A stretch of 64,000 nt of DNA from positions 124,001 to 188,000 of the forward strand of contig JAYFQV010000009.1 of assembly GCA_034926605.1 (NCBI GenBank), in the 5' to 3' direction. Positions 15,311 to 24,060 of the stretch are shown here, one piece after another; position 1 is the first letter of the stretch; the number at the start of each line of letters is the position of its first letter. Source of the stretch: CALXXL01 sp034926605 (GTDB taxonomy: Bacteria > Verrucomicrobiota > Lentisphaeria > Victivallales > Victivallaceae). Below the pieces are notes generated by a model, which was not told the DNA's origin, did not search any database, and saw only the letters and a program-made list of their open reading frames with translations. A program made the position numbers and the translations under genes.

Positions 15311-16162
15311 ATGAAACGTAAATTTACATTGATTGAACTTTTGGTGGTTATAGCGATTATAGCTATTCTTGCCGCCATGCTTCTGCCGAGTCTTGCTAGG
15401 GCTCGAGAGATGGCCAGTAAGGCTGCTTGCTCCGGCAACTTGAAACAAGGTATGCAGGCGCTTCAAATCTACTCTAATAACTATAACGGGCTGATCATAG
15501 CGGTTGGCGACTGGAGCATGGCGTGGTGGCGCAACAGCAAGGAAATGCATAAGAACCTCGGGCTGGAAATGGTCAATGACACAACTTTTACGGATGATCG
15601 GCCCTACTGGGCGCAGAATGTCAATAACGGAGGTACTGGTCTGCAATCCCGTAAGGTCACACTTTGTCCGTCCGCAGAAGATACAGGCATGGAGTGGTAT
15701 GGCGGTGCCAGTTACGGAACACCTTATTTTATAGACAAAGATAAGTCGTATTACGATGATGATTGCGAATATCGTGACAATAACTCTCCCGGAGGCAGTA
15801 GCTATCCCTTGTATGTTATCAACTTGGACAAGGTTCCGAGCGCTTCCAACTATGTGGTTCTGGCCGACACCGCTTGCTCTTGGAGGACTAATCAGAACAG
15901 TACAGGAGCACCGGCCGGCGCCCAGAATGCGATATTCTATCGCCTCAGCGACTATAATCAAAGTGTTGGTCTTTGCGGCCGCCACAACGGTCTTGGTAAC
16001 TTGGCATTTGCCGACGGTCATGTGGGTGATACTTCTGATCCCCGAGGTTTGCTCAATCAGTCTAAGGTTGGCTATATATTGGACAAGGGTGGCATGGTAA
16101 TTCATGACTATGACGCTGATGGCAAAGATAGGTATGAGGAAGCCGTGTCTGGCGGATACTAA
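15311..16162 (+). CDS. Prepilin-type N-terminal domain protein (PVC pseudopilin-like family)
   Basis: A 283-residue protein with a type IV prepilin-like N-terminus: MKRK then FTLIELLVVIAIIAIL, continuing into a long helix (LPSLARAREMA). The conserved Glu5 is present, but the residue before the cleavage site is Lys rather than the usual Gly. Near the C-terminus is RHNGLGNLAFADGHVGD, an H-x9-DGH-like motif typical of the very large pseudopilin-like families of Lentisphaerae and Planctomycetes. The second ATG (15311) was chosen because AAGG lies 6 bases upstream. It stands alone between its own promoter and terminator. The role is unknown, perhaps a surface or secretion-system component. Confidence 0.88.
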   Translation: MKRKFTLIELLVVIAIIAILAAMLLPSLARAREMASKAACSGNLKQGMQALQIYSNNYNGLIIAVGDWSMAWWRNSKEMHKNLGLEMVNDTTFTDDRPYWAQNVNNGGTGLQSRKVTLCPSAEDTGMEWYGGASYGTPYFIDKDKSYYDDDCEYRDNNSPGGSSYPLYVINLDKVPSASNYVVLADTACSWRTNQNSTGAPAGAQNAIFYRLSDYNQSVGLCGRHNGLGNLAFADGHVGDTSDPRGLLNQSKVGYILDKGGMVIHDYDADGKDRYEEAVSGGY

Positions 16163-16184
16163 AATAAATTTCACACTATCGAAG

Positions 16185-16210
16185 AAGACGGCTCGGCCGT
16201 CTTTTTTTTT
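16185..16210 (+). terminator. Rho-independent terminator of prepilin-like gene
   Basis: AAGACGGC and GCCGTCTT pair perfectly around TCG and end in a run of T to 16210. Confidence 0.92.
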
Positions 16211-16311
16211 GCCGTTTGCTCCAAGGTATCCGGCAAGTCTGTTTACCGGGCGGCAATACTTGTGGTATTGGGCGGCGTTCCACTTTTTGCCGGCATTTGC
16301 GGGGTTTACTC

Positions 16312-16340
16312 TTGATAAATAACGAAAACGATAGTATTTT
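16312..16340 (+). promoter_or_regulatory. Sigma70-type promoter of yebC
   Basis: TTGATA (16312-16317), a 17-base spacer and TATTTT (16335-16340), 45 bases before the yebC start. Confidence 0.55.
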
Positions 16341-16385
16341 AAACCATAAAAGCTGAAAATATCAACCAGAACCCAAGGAAAGATC

Positions 16386-17141
16386 ATGTCCGGACACAGT
16401 AAGTGGGCAAATATCAAACACAAAAAAGCCGCGACCGATGCCAAGAAGGGCCGCGAGTTTTCACGATTGGCCAAAGAAATCATGGTGGCCGCCAAAATGG
16501 GCGGCGGTGACCCCGATTCCAATCCCCGGCTGCGGGCGGCTCTTCTTGCCGCACGCGCGGTGAACATGCCCAACGCCAACCTTGATCGTGCGATCAAAAA
16601 AGGTCTTGGTGAACTCGGCGACGTCACCTATGAGGAGATCGTTTATGAAGGCTACGCCGCCGGCGGCGTGGCGCTGATCATCGAATGCCTGACCGACAAT
16701 CGCAATCGCTCGATCAGCGAAGTGCGTTCCGCGCTCGACCGTAATTGCGGCAACCTCGCCGCTTCCGGCGCCGTTGCGTGGATGTTCAAGCGCTACAGCC
16801 ACTTTGTGATCACCGGCGAAAATGCCGACGAGGAAAAATTGATGGAGATTACCCTCGACGCCGGTGTCGAGGATATCGAGGTGGAGGATAGAGTGGCCGA
16901 ACTTTGGGGTCCACCCGAAGCGTTCTTCGACATCATGAAAGCGCTTAACGACGCCGGGATCGAACCATCCGAAGCCGCGGTCACCCGCCGTGCCGACACC
17001 ACCGCCGAGATCAAGGATGTTAAGACTGCCGAGCAGGTGCTCCGGCTGGTTGACCGTCTCGAAGACCTCGACGACGTTCAGAGTGTCACCGGCAACTACG
17101 AGATTTCGGACGAAATCGCCGATCAGGTGGAAGTCGAATAA
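16386..17141 (+). CDS. yebC: YebC/PmpR/TACO1 family protein
   Basis: A 251-residue member of the YebC family, known as DNA-binding regulators in some bacteria and, more recently, as translation factors that relieve ribosome stalling. The N-terminus MSGHSKWANIKHKKAATDAKKG is the family signature; PNANLDRAIKKG and YEGYAAGGVALIIECLTDN follow. AAGGA precedes the ATG. It is directly upstream of ruvC, the commonest bacterial order (yebC-ruvC). Confidence 0.97.
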   Translation: MSGHSKWANIKHKKAATDAKKGREFSRLAKEIMVAAKMGGGDPDSNPRLRAALLAARAVNMPNANLDRAIKKGLGELGDVTYEEIVYEGYAAGGVALIIECLTDNRNRSISEVRSALDRNCGNLAASGAVAWMFKRYSHFVITGENADEEKLMEITLDAGVEDIEVEDRVAELWGPPEAFFDIMKALNDAGIEPSEAAVTRRADTTAEIKDVKTAEQVLRLVDRLEDLDDVQSVTGNYEISDEIADQVEVE

Positions 17142-17177
17142 CGCAATCCCGCCGATGCGGCGGATGGGAGGCCCGGC

Positions 17178-17690
17178 TTGCTGGTTCTTGGAATCGATCC
17201 CGCCATACGCAACACCGGTTACGGCGTGATCGACGCGTCCGGGGCTTCCGGGTTCAAAATCGTGGACTGCGGAGTCATACGCAATACCGCGGCCATGTCC
17301 CACTCCGAATGCTTGCGGCGTATTGCCGGCGGCATTCGCGAACTGGTCAGGACCTTTTCTGCGGAGGTGGCGAGCATTGAAGACCCGTTTGTCGGCAAGA
17401 ATGCGGCCACCGCGATCATTCTGGGAATGGCGCGAGGGGCGATTATCGCGGCGCTGGCGGAGCTTGATATCCCGGTCTACGCTTATGCGCCGCGCCATGC
17501 CAAGAAGATCGCGGTAGGCACCGGAAACGCCACCAAGCAGCAGGTGGCCATGATGATGGCCGCCGAGCTGGGTATAAGTGTGGACAACATTCCGCTGGAT
17601 GCCACCGATGCGCTTGCGCTGGCGGTTTGTCACGCACAGCTGGCCATGAGGCCGGAGTTGATGAGTCTGACCGGAGTGAAGCCGCTGTGA
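17178..17690 (+). CDS. ruvC: Crossover junction endodeoxyribonuclease RuvC, TTG start
   Basis: Resolves Holliday junctions together with RuvAB. The 170-residue protein has the four acidic residues of the RNase H-like active site: Asp in LGIDPAIRNTGYG, Glu in SIEDPFVGKN, and two Asp in DATDALALAVCH. The start is TTG at 17178, supported by GGGAGG 6 bases upstream and by homology starting at residue 2. It lies 36 bases after yebC. No ruvA or ruvB is in the window. Confidence 0.95.
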   Translation: MLVLGIDPAIRNTGYGVIDASGASGFKIVDCGVIRNTAAMSHSECLRRIAGGIRELVRTFSAEVASIEDPFVGKNAATAIILGMARGAIIAALAELDIPVYAYAPRHAKKIAVGTGNATKQQVAMMMAAELGISVDNIPLDATDALALAVCHAQLAMRPELMSLTGVKPL

Positions 17691-17739
17691 CGGCGTCGCT
17701 TCCGGTTTTTCCGATTTACACTGGCAAGAGGAGAAAACG

Positions 17740-18111
17740 ATGAAAAAGATTGGCTGGTTTTTGGGTGTTGTTGCGGTGATTTTCGCCGCCGGTTGTGCCG
17801 AACGGATTCCGGTGGAGGACCCATTGGCGGTCACCGTTTGCGCCGAGGAAATCAAGATACTTAAGGATCCCACGCTTTCGGCCAATTCGCAGGCCAAGCA
17901 CGAAGCCGCCATCCGGTTGACTGAACAGGTCGATTTTTCATACACCAGAAATGTTGCGACTCTTCTGAAATTCTTTTCCGCTTCCGACGCGCACACGTCG
18001 GATGACGCGACTATTCTGGTGTTCAGCTATCCGTACCGCAAGAATGACGTGCAGTTCCGGTTCCGCTGCTCAGGAACAACCGTGGTCTCCTCCGAGGTGG
18101 TGGAAAAGTAG
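17740..18111 (+). CDS. Small lipoprotein of unknown function
   Basis: A 123-residue protein with a lipoprotein signal peptide (MKKIGWFLGVVAVIFAAGC; lipobox FAAG-Cys19), so it should be lipid-anchored to a membrane. The mature part has no recognisable domain. AGAGGAG precedes the ATG. It sits between ruvC (49 bases before) and tadA (3 bases after), probably in one transcript. Confidence 0.75.
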   Translation: MKKIGWFLGVVAVIFAAGCAERIPVEDPLAVTVCAEEIKILKDPTLSANSQAKHEAAIRLTEQVDFSYTRNVATLLKFFSASDAHTSDDATILVFSYPYRKNDVQFRFRCSGTTVVSSEVVEK

Positions 18112-18114
18112 CCG

Positions 18115-18591
18115 ATGGATTTTCTGACCGACGAATATTTCATGCGTCAGGCCCTGCGGGAGGCGCGGGAAGCCGCCGAACGCGGCGAGGTTCCGGTCGG
18201 CGCGGTGGCGGTGATCGACAAGACCATTGTGGCTCGTGCCGGGAATCAGGTCGAAATGCTCAAAGACGCCACCGCCCACGCCGAGATGCTGGCGATAACC
18301 CAGGCCGCCAATGCCATCGGCGATTGGCGTTTGGACAAAGTCACCATCTATGTGACCAAGGAACCGTGCTCGATGTGCGCCGGAGCGATGGTGAATTCCC
18401 ATTTGGGTAAGGTGGTTTTTGCGGTGCCCGACCCGAAATACGGGGCTTGCGGTTCGGCGCTCAATCTTTGCGCGTTGCCCGGTGCGCTTTGGCAGGTGAA
18501 AACCGCCTCGGGAATACTTCAGGATGAATGTTTGGAGGTGCTTCGGGAATTTTTCCGGGAAGCCCGGCGTCGGCCGCCTAAAAGACAGTGA
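18115..18591 (+). CDS. tadA: tRNA-specific adenosine deaminase TadA
   Basis: Deaminates A34 to inosine in tRNA-Arg(ACG). The 158-residue zinc enzyme shows the catalytic AHAEMLAI (His ligand and proton-shuttling Glu) and PCSMCAGAM (two Cys ligands), followed by VVFAVPDPKYGACGSALNL, which is typical of TadA rather than other cytidine deaminases. It starts 3 bases after the lipoprotein gene. Confidence 0.95.
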   Translation: MDFLTDEYFMRQALREAREAAERGEVPVGAVAVIDKTIVARAGNQVEMLKDATAHAEMLAITQAANAIGDWRLDKVTIYVTKEPCSMCAGAMVNSHLGKVVFAVPDPKYGACGSALNLCALPGALWQVKTASGILQDECLEVLREFFREARRRPPKRQ

Positions 18592-18760
18592 GCCGAACTT
18601 GGGTAACTGACAGAGCGGGTAGCAGATTTACCGCGAGGGGTGATGCGCGGTCGGCATTTTTTAGGGGGCGACAGTTCATATGTCCGGTTGTCGTTTTGTG
18701 CCGCAGATAATGTGGCAAGTGTGAAATTGTTCGAATAATGATTTTAACGGGAGGGCGGGA

Positions 18761-19072
18761 ATGATAGTTTTGTTTTATGTAATCGCGGTTTTGCTGCTCG
18801 TTGCCTTGGGAACTCCGGTGCTGAAGTTCATGGTGAAGTTGGTTGGCGGCGGTCAATTGGAGTGGAAGCACGCGGCGATAATAATGACGATAGCGACAGT
18901 TTTGGGTTTGATTCCCTATGTCGGTTGGCTGTTGGCCTTGGGGGCTATGTACTATCTGGTGCGCGATTGGGGCGACACCGACAGCACGGGAGGGACGGTG
19001 CTGACCGTTGTTTTGACCAATGCCGGAGTTAAGATAGTGTTGGTTTTGCTGGCTTATGGGTTGCGGGCGTAA
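18761..19072 (+). CDS. Small membrane protein of unknown function
   Basis: A 103-residue, very hydrophobic protein with three to four predicted membrane helices (residues ~2-25, 38-52, 55-68, 80-100). No family recognised. The start is supported by GGGAGG. A 169-base gap after tadA suggests separate transcription, though no strong promoter stands out; a weak CCGCG/CGCGG hairpin with a T-run lies in that gap near 18640-18665. Confidence 0.65.
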   Translation: MIVLFYVIAVLLLVALGTPVLKFMVKLVGGGQLEWKHAAIIMTIATVLGLIPYVGWLLALGAMYYLVRDWGDTDSTGGTVLTVVLTNAGVKIVLVLLAYGLRA

Positions 19073-19090
19073 GACATATTGCGGCGGACA

Positions 19091-19137
19091 AAAAAATCCC
19101 GGAGCGACCATGCAACGCGTTGCCCGGGAGCTTTTTT
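19091..19137. terminator. Probable bidirectional terminator
   Basis: TCCCGG (from 19097) can pair with CCGGGA (19124-19129), enclosing the palindrome GCAACGCGTTGC. There is a T-run on the plus side (CTTTTTT) and an A-run (T on the minus strand) on the other. It lies between two convergent genes. Confidence 0.55.
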
Positions 19138-19147
19138 CAGCGTTAAG

Positions 19148-20398
19148 CTATTTTTCCTTGTCGGCATCCCGCCGCAGCCGGGTTTCGATGACCTCTTCGT
19201 AGAAACAGCGCAGTTTTGCGGTTACCGCCTGCCACGAGTAATGGGCGCACGCCTCGGCGCGGGCCTGTTCGCGAAGCCGCTCGGCTACGGAGGGCAGCCG
19301 GTCATAGGCGGCCAGCAGCGACTCGTCGTCGCCGGGGTCGAACATCAGCCCGGTTTTGCCGTCATTCACCAGATAGCGCAGCCCGCCGACCCTTGCGGCC
19401 AGCAGCGGTGTTCCGGCGCACCATGCCTCCAGCGCCACTATTCCGAACGGTTCGTGAAGTGAAGGCTGGATGAATACGTCCGCCTGCTGATAGGCCGCCA
19501 CCAGCCGGTCGTCCTCCGGCGGAAAACCGGGCACCAGAGTCACCTTGGTTTCGAGCCCCAGCTCGGTGATGAGCTCAGCAAGTTCGCGGCCGTACCACTC
19601 CGAAGTGACCGGGCCGACCATCAGCAGATGCGCGGCGTCGCCGCGATCCCGCAATCTGGCCAGCAGACGTACCAGCTGCTTCTGGTTTTTCTGGTAATCG
19701 ATGCGGGATACGTTCAATATCAGTTTCTCGCGTGGGTGGAGGCCGAGGTGGTTTCGCCAGTCGTATTGCGACGGGCGTTCGAACTTTTCGGGATCCACTC
19801 CGTTGGGGATGAATCGCACGAGTTTGTCCGGATAACGGGCCTGTAGACCGGCCTCTTCGTTGGCGCCAACACAGATGATGCCGTCGGCGCAGGCGAGGTC
19901 GTCGCGGCGGAGGCCGAGCAGCCGTTCGATTGCGCCGCCGTATCTCAGGGTGTGGCGCAACGGCTTCATGAGTTCGCGTTTTTCCGCTTCGGGAACATCG
20001 AATCTGCCGCCGTGCAATGACAGCACCATCGGAACGCTTTTCTTCTCGGAGACCCTGGCGGAAAGTTCGGCCAGGCGGCCGGCATTGTTGGTGTGTATGA
20101 TGTCGAAATCATTATCGCGCAGGTATTTTTCCATGCCGAGGCAAATGGGGTTTCCGCCTTTTTTGTCGAGAGTGCGTCGGATTGCCTTCGACAGCGGGAA
20201 ATACGGATAGAAATAATTGAAGCGGCGGATCGGCACGCCGTCGATGATTTCCCGCTCCGCTCCGCCGAGTGCCTTTGTTGCAAGTATCTCCACTTCGTCT
20301 CCAAGCCGGATCAGCTCGCGAGAGCACGACCACACCACATTTTCGGTGCCGCCCCATTCTTCAAAATTGAAGCGGCGGATGATCTGCATGATCTTCAT
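19148..20398 (-). CDS. Family 4 glycosyltransferase (GT-B fold)
   Basis: A 416-residue glycosyltransferase. The N-terminal domain starts MKIMQIIRRF with GGTENVVWSCSREL, the acceptor-side loop. The C-terminal nucleotide-sugar domain has LNVSRIDYQKNQKQLVRL and the E-x7-E motif EPFGIVALE, then GTPLLAARVGGL, all typical of GT4. The sugar and acceptor are unknown; LPS or exopolysaccharide synthesis is likely given the organism. It is a single gene on the minus strand. Confidence 0.88.
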   Translation of the reverse strand: MKIMQIIRRFNFEEWGGTENVVWSCSRELIRLGDEVEILATKALGGAEREIIDGVPIRRFNYFYPYFPLSKAIRRTLDKKGGNPICLGMEKYLRDNDFDIIHTNNAGRLAELSARVSEKKSVPMVLSLHGGRFDVPEAEKRELMKPLRHTLRYGGAIERLLGLRRDDLACADGIICVGANEEAGLQARYPDKLVRFIPNGVDPEKFERPSQYDWRNHLGLHPREKLILNVSRIDYQKNQKQLVRLLARLRDRGDAAHLLMVGPVTSEWYGRELAELITELGLETKVTLVPGFPPEDDRLVAAYQQADVFIQPSLHEPFGIVALEAWCAGTPLLAARVGGLRYLVNDGKTGLMFDPGDDESLLAAYDRLPSVAERLREQARAEACAHYSWQAVTAKLRCFYEEVIETRLRRDADKEK

Positions 20399-20536
20399 CG
20401 TATGTCCTGTCCCCGTTTGAAAATTCGATGTCTGAACTTACAAGATAACAGAAACCCGGCGAAATTCAAGCGGGCGACGTTAAAAAAGTTGAGGTTGGCG
20501 CCAACTGCGCTTTTCATGGAGAATTCGATGGATGTC

Positions 20537-20566
20537 TTGAATATTCCGCCATGCGTGCTATATTAT
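20537..20566 (+). promoter_or_regulatory. Promoter of PPi-phosphofructokinase gene
   Basis: TTGAAT (20537-20542) is 16 bases from TATATT (20559-20564), or 18 from the overlapping TATTAT, with TGC preceding the -10 (extended -10). Confidence 0.5.
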
Positions 20567-20611
20567 ATAAAATAAATCGTTTGTGTTGCAACTCAAAAAA
20601 CAAGGTTGAAA

Positions 20612-22264
20612 ATGAACAAGATTTCCGCCCTGCAGAAGGCCCGCGCGGCCTATTCGCCCAAACTCCCCCCCGCCTTCGCCAACGGCGCCAGCGTCAAGAT
20701 AGTCGAAGGTGCTCCCACTGCCAGTGCCGGAGACTCCGAGAAGATTCAGAAGCTGTTTTCCGCCACGTTCGGCAGCCCCGAGCTCAAGTTCGAAGCCGGC
20801 GTCAAGGCTGAACTTCCCGCGATCACCGCAGGTGTGATCCTCTCCGGCGGACAGGCTCCCGGCGGCCACAACGTGATCGCCGGGCTCTACGACGGGCTCA
20901 AGTCGCTGAACAAGGCGAGCAAACTCTACGGCTTTCTGAAGGGGCCGGACGGTCTGGTCAAGAACGAGTACGTCGAATTGACCGACGATATCATCGATGC
21001 CTACCGCAATACCGGCGGGTTCGACATGATCGGTTCCGGTCGCACCAAGCTTGAGACGGAAGAGCAGTTCCTCGCGGCCTATGATCATTGCAGGAAACTG
21101 GGCATCAGCAGCCTGGTGATCGTCGGCGGCGACGATTCCAACACCAACGCCTGTTTGCTGGCCGAGTATTACAAGAAAAACAACATTCCGGTCAACGTGG
21201 TCGGCTGCCCCAAGACCATCGACGGCGATCTCAAGAACGAACAGATCGAGGCCAGCTTCGGGTTTGACACCGCCTGCCGCGTATACTCCGAACTGATCGG
21301 CAACATCGAACGCGACTCCAATTCCGCCAAGAAATACTGGCACTTCATCAAGCTCATGGGCCGTTCCGCAAGCCACATTGCGCTGGAATGCGCGCTTCAG
21401 ACCCAGCCGAACATCACGATTATCTCCGAAGAGGTAGCCGCCCGCAGCATGACTTTGAAGGAGATCGTCGAATACATGACCGGCATCGTGGCCGCCCGCG
21501 CGTCCAAGGGCATGAACTTCGGCGTGGCTCTGATCCCGGAAGGGCTTATCGAGTTCATTCCGGAGATGAAGTCGCTTATCTCCACGCTCAACGACCTCAT
21601 TGCCAAGAACAATACCGCGTTCTCGGCGCTGGCCGATTCCGACGACAAGCTGCAATTCATCAACAGCCGTCTGCCGCAGGACCTGAGCTATGTGTTCAGT
21701 TCGCTGCCGCGCCAGATCCAGCTTCAGCTCTGCCTCGACCGCGATCCCCACGGCAACGTGCAGGTTTCCCTGATCGAAACCGAGAAGATGCTGGCCGAGA
21801 TGGTTGCCATGCGTCTGAGTGAACTCAAGGCGAGCGGGCTTTACAAAGGCAAGTTCTCCACCCAGACCCATTTTCTTGGCTACGAAGGCCGCTGCGCGGC
21901 GCCGTCGAACTTCGACGCCGACTATTGCTACAGCCTCGGCTACACCGCTGCCGCGCTGCTCGGCGCCGGCAAGACCGGCTATATGTCCAGTGTGCGCAAC
22001 ACCACCAAATCGGCGAAGCACTGGATCGCCGGCGGCATTCCGATAACCATGATGATGAACATCGAACGCCGTCACGGCGAAGACAAGCCGGTGATCCGCA
22101 AGGCGCTGGTCGAGCTGGAAGGCGCTCCGTTCAAGCGGCTCGCCGAGCACCGTACCGAGTGGGCGGAAAACACCTGCTATGTGTATCCCGGCCCGATCCA
22201 GTACTTTGGTCCGACCGAGGTTTGCGACCAGGTCACCATTACGTTGTCGCTGGAAAGAGCGTAA
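20612..22264 (+). CDS. pfp: Diphosphate--fructose-6-phosphate 1-phosphotransferase (PPi-PFK)
   Basis: Phosphorylates fructose-6-phosphate reversibly with pyrophosphate instead of ATP, saving energy in anaerobic glycolysis. The 550-residue protein is of the long type. GGDDSNTNA replaces the GGDGS of ATP-dependent enzymes, and PKTIDGDLKN carries the lysine typical of PPi use. ILSGGQAPGGHN, KLMGRSASHIALECAL and FLGYEGRCAAPSNFD are also family features. The ATG at 20612 was preferred over TTG at 20606 because AAGG lies 6 bases upstream. It pairs functionally with fba. Confidence 0.95.
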   Translation: MNKISALQKARAAYSPKLPPAFANGASVKIVEGAPTASAGDSEKIQKLFSATFGSPELKFEAGVKAELPAITAGVILSGGQAPGGHNVIAGLYDGLKSLNKASKLYGFLKGPDGLVKNEYVELTDDIIDAYRNTGGFDMIGSGRTKLETEEQFLAAYDHCRKLGISSLVIVGGDDSNTNACLLAEYYKKNNIPVNVVGCPKTIDGDLKNEQIEASFGFDTACRVYSELIGNIERDSNSAKKYWHFIKLMGRSASHIALECALQTQPNITIISEEVAARSMTLKEIVEYMTGIVAARASKGMNFGVALIPEGLIEFIPEMKSLISTLNDLIAKNNTAFSALADSDDKLQFINSRLPQDLSYVFSSLPRQIQLQLCLDRDPHGNVQVSLIETEKMLAEMVAMRLSELKASGLYKGKFSTQTHFLGYEGRCAAPSNFDADYCYSLGYTAAALLGAGKTGYMSSVRNTTKSAKHWIAGGIPITMMMNIERRHGEDKPVIRKALVELEGAPFKRLAEHRTEWAENTCYVYPGPIQYFGPTEVCDQVTITLSLERA

Positions 22265-22269
22265 ACACC

Positions 22270-22581
22270 ATGCCGGGCAAGAGCAATCCGATCGACGTGG
22301 CTTATGTGGCGCAGCTGGCGCGGCTCGAACTCAACGAGGCCGACCGCGCGGCGCTCCAGCGCGACATGGAGTCAATCGTGGACTATATCGACGAACTCAG
22401 CGAGGTTGACGTCTCTGGCGTGAAGCCGATGTTCCACGCGGTTGAGGTGGTCAACGTGGCCCGCCCGGATGTTTCACGTCCGGGGTATGGCCGCGACGGG
22501 ATGCTTGCCAACGCGCCCGGCATTATCGACGAAAATCTTGTCAAGGTGCCGCAGGTGCTGCCCGGAGAGGGGATGAACTGA
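22270..22581 (+). CDS. gatC: Asp-tRNA(Asn)/Glu-tRNA(Gln) amidotransferase subunit C
   Basis: Small subunit (103 residues) that joins GatA and GatB in the amidotransferase making Gln-tRNA or Asn-tRNA. It starts at 22270 as MPGKSNPIDVAYVAQLARLEL, matching the GatC N-terminus (V-x-x-A-x-L-A-R-L), and contains MESIVDYIDELSEVDVSGV. It lies 5 bases after pfp and 1 base before gatA. gatB is 26 kb away in the same orientation. Confidence 0.95.
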   Translation: MPGKSNPIDVAYVAQLARLELNEADRAALQRDMESIVDYIDELSEVDVSGVKPMFHAVEVVNVARPDVSRPGYGRDGMLANAPGIIDENLVKVPQVLPGEGMN

Positions 22582-22582
22582 C

Positions 22583-24058
22583 ATGGCTATCGATCTGAAA
22601 TCCCTGACTGTGGCCAAGATGGCGGAAAAGCTCGCCGCCGGCGAGTTTACCTCCGTTGAACTAGTGGAGGCGTGCCTGGCGCGCCTCGCCGAAGTGGACG
22701 GCAAGGTTAAGGCGTTCCTGAAGGTCGACGAGACGGCGGGGCGCAAAGCCGCCGCCGAGAGCGACGAACGACGCGCCGCCGGCAAGTCGCTTTCCGTCTG
22801 CGACGGTATTCCGGTCGGCATAAAAGATTGCATCGTGGCGAAGGGCGAAACCTGCTCCTGCGCTTCGAAAATACTTGAAAATGTGGTATCGCCCTACGAT
22901 TCCACCGCGGTGTCCAGACTGCGCGCGTCCGGATTTATTCCGTTCGGGCGGCTGAACATGGACGAGTTCGCGATGGGGTCGAGCTGCGAGAACAGCGCGT
23001 TCCAGAAAACCGCCAATCCGTGGGATTTGAACCGGGTTCCCGGCGGCTCGTCCGGCGGTTCGGCGGCGGCCACCGCGGCGCGTCTGGTTCCGGCGGCTTT
23101 GGGGTCGGACACCGGCGGGTCGATCCGCCAGCCGGCTTCATTTTGCGGCGTGGTGGGGCTGAAACCCACCTATGGCCGGGTGTCGCGTTACGGACTGGTG
23201 GCGTTCGCTTCCAGTTTGGACCAGATCGGGCCGATGGCCAATTCGGTGGAAGACGCCGCAATCATTCTGGACGCCATCTGCGGCCACGACGCCGCGGACT
23301 CGACCAGTCTGGATGTACCGGCCGGCGGCTTTGCCGAGGCGGTGCGCAATACCGACGTCACCACGCTGAAAGGCTTGAAGATCGGCCTGCCCAGGGAATA
23401 TTTCGAAGCTCCCGGCCTGTCGCCGGAGGTTAAGAAAGCGTTGGATGCGGCACTGGCCAAGGTACGCGAACTCGGTGCCGAACCGGTGGAGGTTTCCCTG
23501 CCGCACACCAAATACGCGGTGGCGGTCTACTACATCATCGCAACCGCCGAAGCCAGTGCCAACCTGGCCCGCTTCGACGGCATCCGCTACGGCGCGCGCA
23601 AGGACACCGGGGAACTGATTTCCACCTATTTCGCCAGCCGCGGCGCCGGGTTCGGCAAAGAGGTGACCCGCCGCATTCTGCTGGGCACCTATGTGCTCTC
23701 CAGCGGCTACTACGACGCATATTACCTGCGTGCCCAGAAGGTGCGTACCCTGATCCGCGAAGACTTCGCCAAGGCGTTCGAAAAATGCGATGTGCTGCTC
23801 ACTCCGGTGACTCCGGCCACGGCTTTCAAGTTCGGCGAGAAGTCCGATCCGCTTCAGATGTATTTGTCCGACATATTCACCATTGCGTTGAACCTTTCCG
23901 GCAACTGCGGCATGAGCGTGCCTTATGCGCTGTCCGCCGACGGTATGCCGGTGGGCATGCAGCTGATCGCACCGGCGCTGGAAGAGAAGCGCCTGCTGTC
24001 GGTTGGCCGGGTGCTGGAGGCAAACGCGGAACGAAAGGCGTTCATACCCGGTCTGTGA
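22583..24058 (+). CDS. gatA: Asp-tRNA(Asn)/Glu-tRNA(Gln) amidotransferase subunit A
   Basis: Amidase subunit that releases ammonia from glutamine. The 491-residue protein has the Ser-cisSer-Lys triad: Lys in GIPVGIKDCI, cis-Ser in GGSSGGSAAATAA and the nucleophile in SDTGGSIRQPASFCG. Complete length. It is translated directly after gatC, so the C and A subunits are coupled. Confidence 0.97.
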   Translation: MAIDLKSLTVAKMAEKLAAGEFTSVELVEACLARLAEVDGKVKAFLKVDETAGRKAAAESDERRAAGKSLSVCDGIPVGIKDCIVAKGETCSCASKILENVVSPYDSTAVSRLRASGFIPFGRLNMDEFAMGSSCENSAFQKTANPWDLNRVPGGSSGGSAAATAARLVPAALGSDTGGSIRQPASFCGVVGLKPTYGRVSRYGLVAFASSLDQIGPMANSVEDAAIILDAICGHDAADSTSLDVPAGGFAEAVRNTDVTTLKGLKIGLPREYFEAPGLSPEVKKALDAALAKVRELGAEPVEVSLPHTKYAVAVYYIIATAEASANLARFDGIRYGARKDTGELISTYFASRGAGFGKEVTRRILLGTYVLSSGYYDAYYLRAQKVRTLIREDFAKAFEKCDVLLTPVTPATAFKFGEKSDPLQMYLSDIFTIALNLSGNCGMSVPYALSADGMPVGMQLIAPALEEKRLLSVGRVLEANAERKAFIPGL

Positions 24059-24060
24059 AG

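Noticed and set aside
14975..16627. Minus-strand open frame of ~550 codons across the prepilin-like gene and start of yebC
   Set aside because: It runs through a terminator, two promoters and two well-supported genes on the other strand; no homology or ribosome-binding site.
16461..17996. Minus-strand open frame opposite yebC and ruvC
   Set aside because: Shadow of two clearly identified genes; composition is typical of antisense frames in GC-rich DNA.
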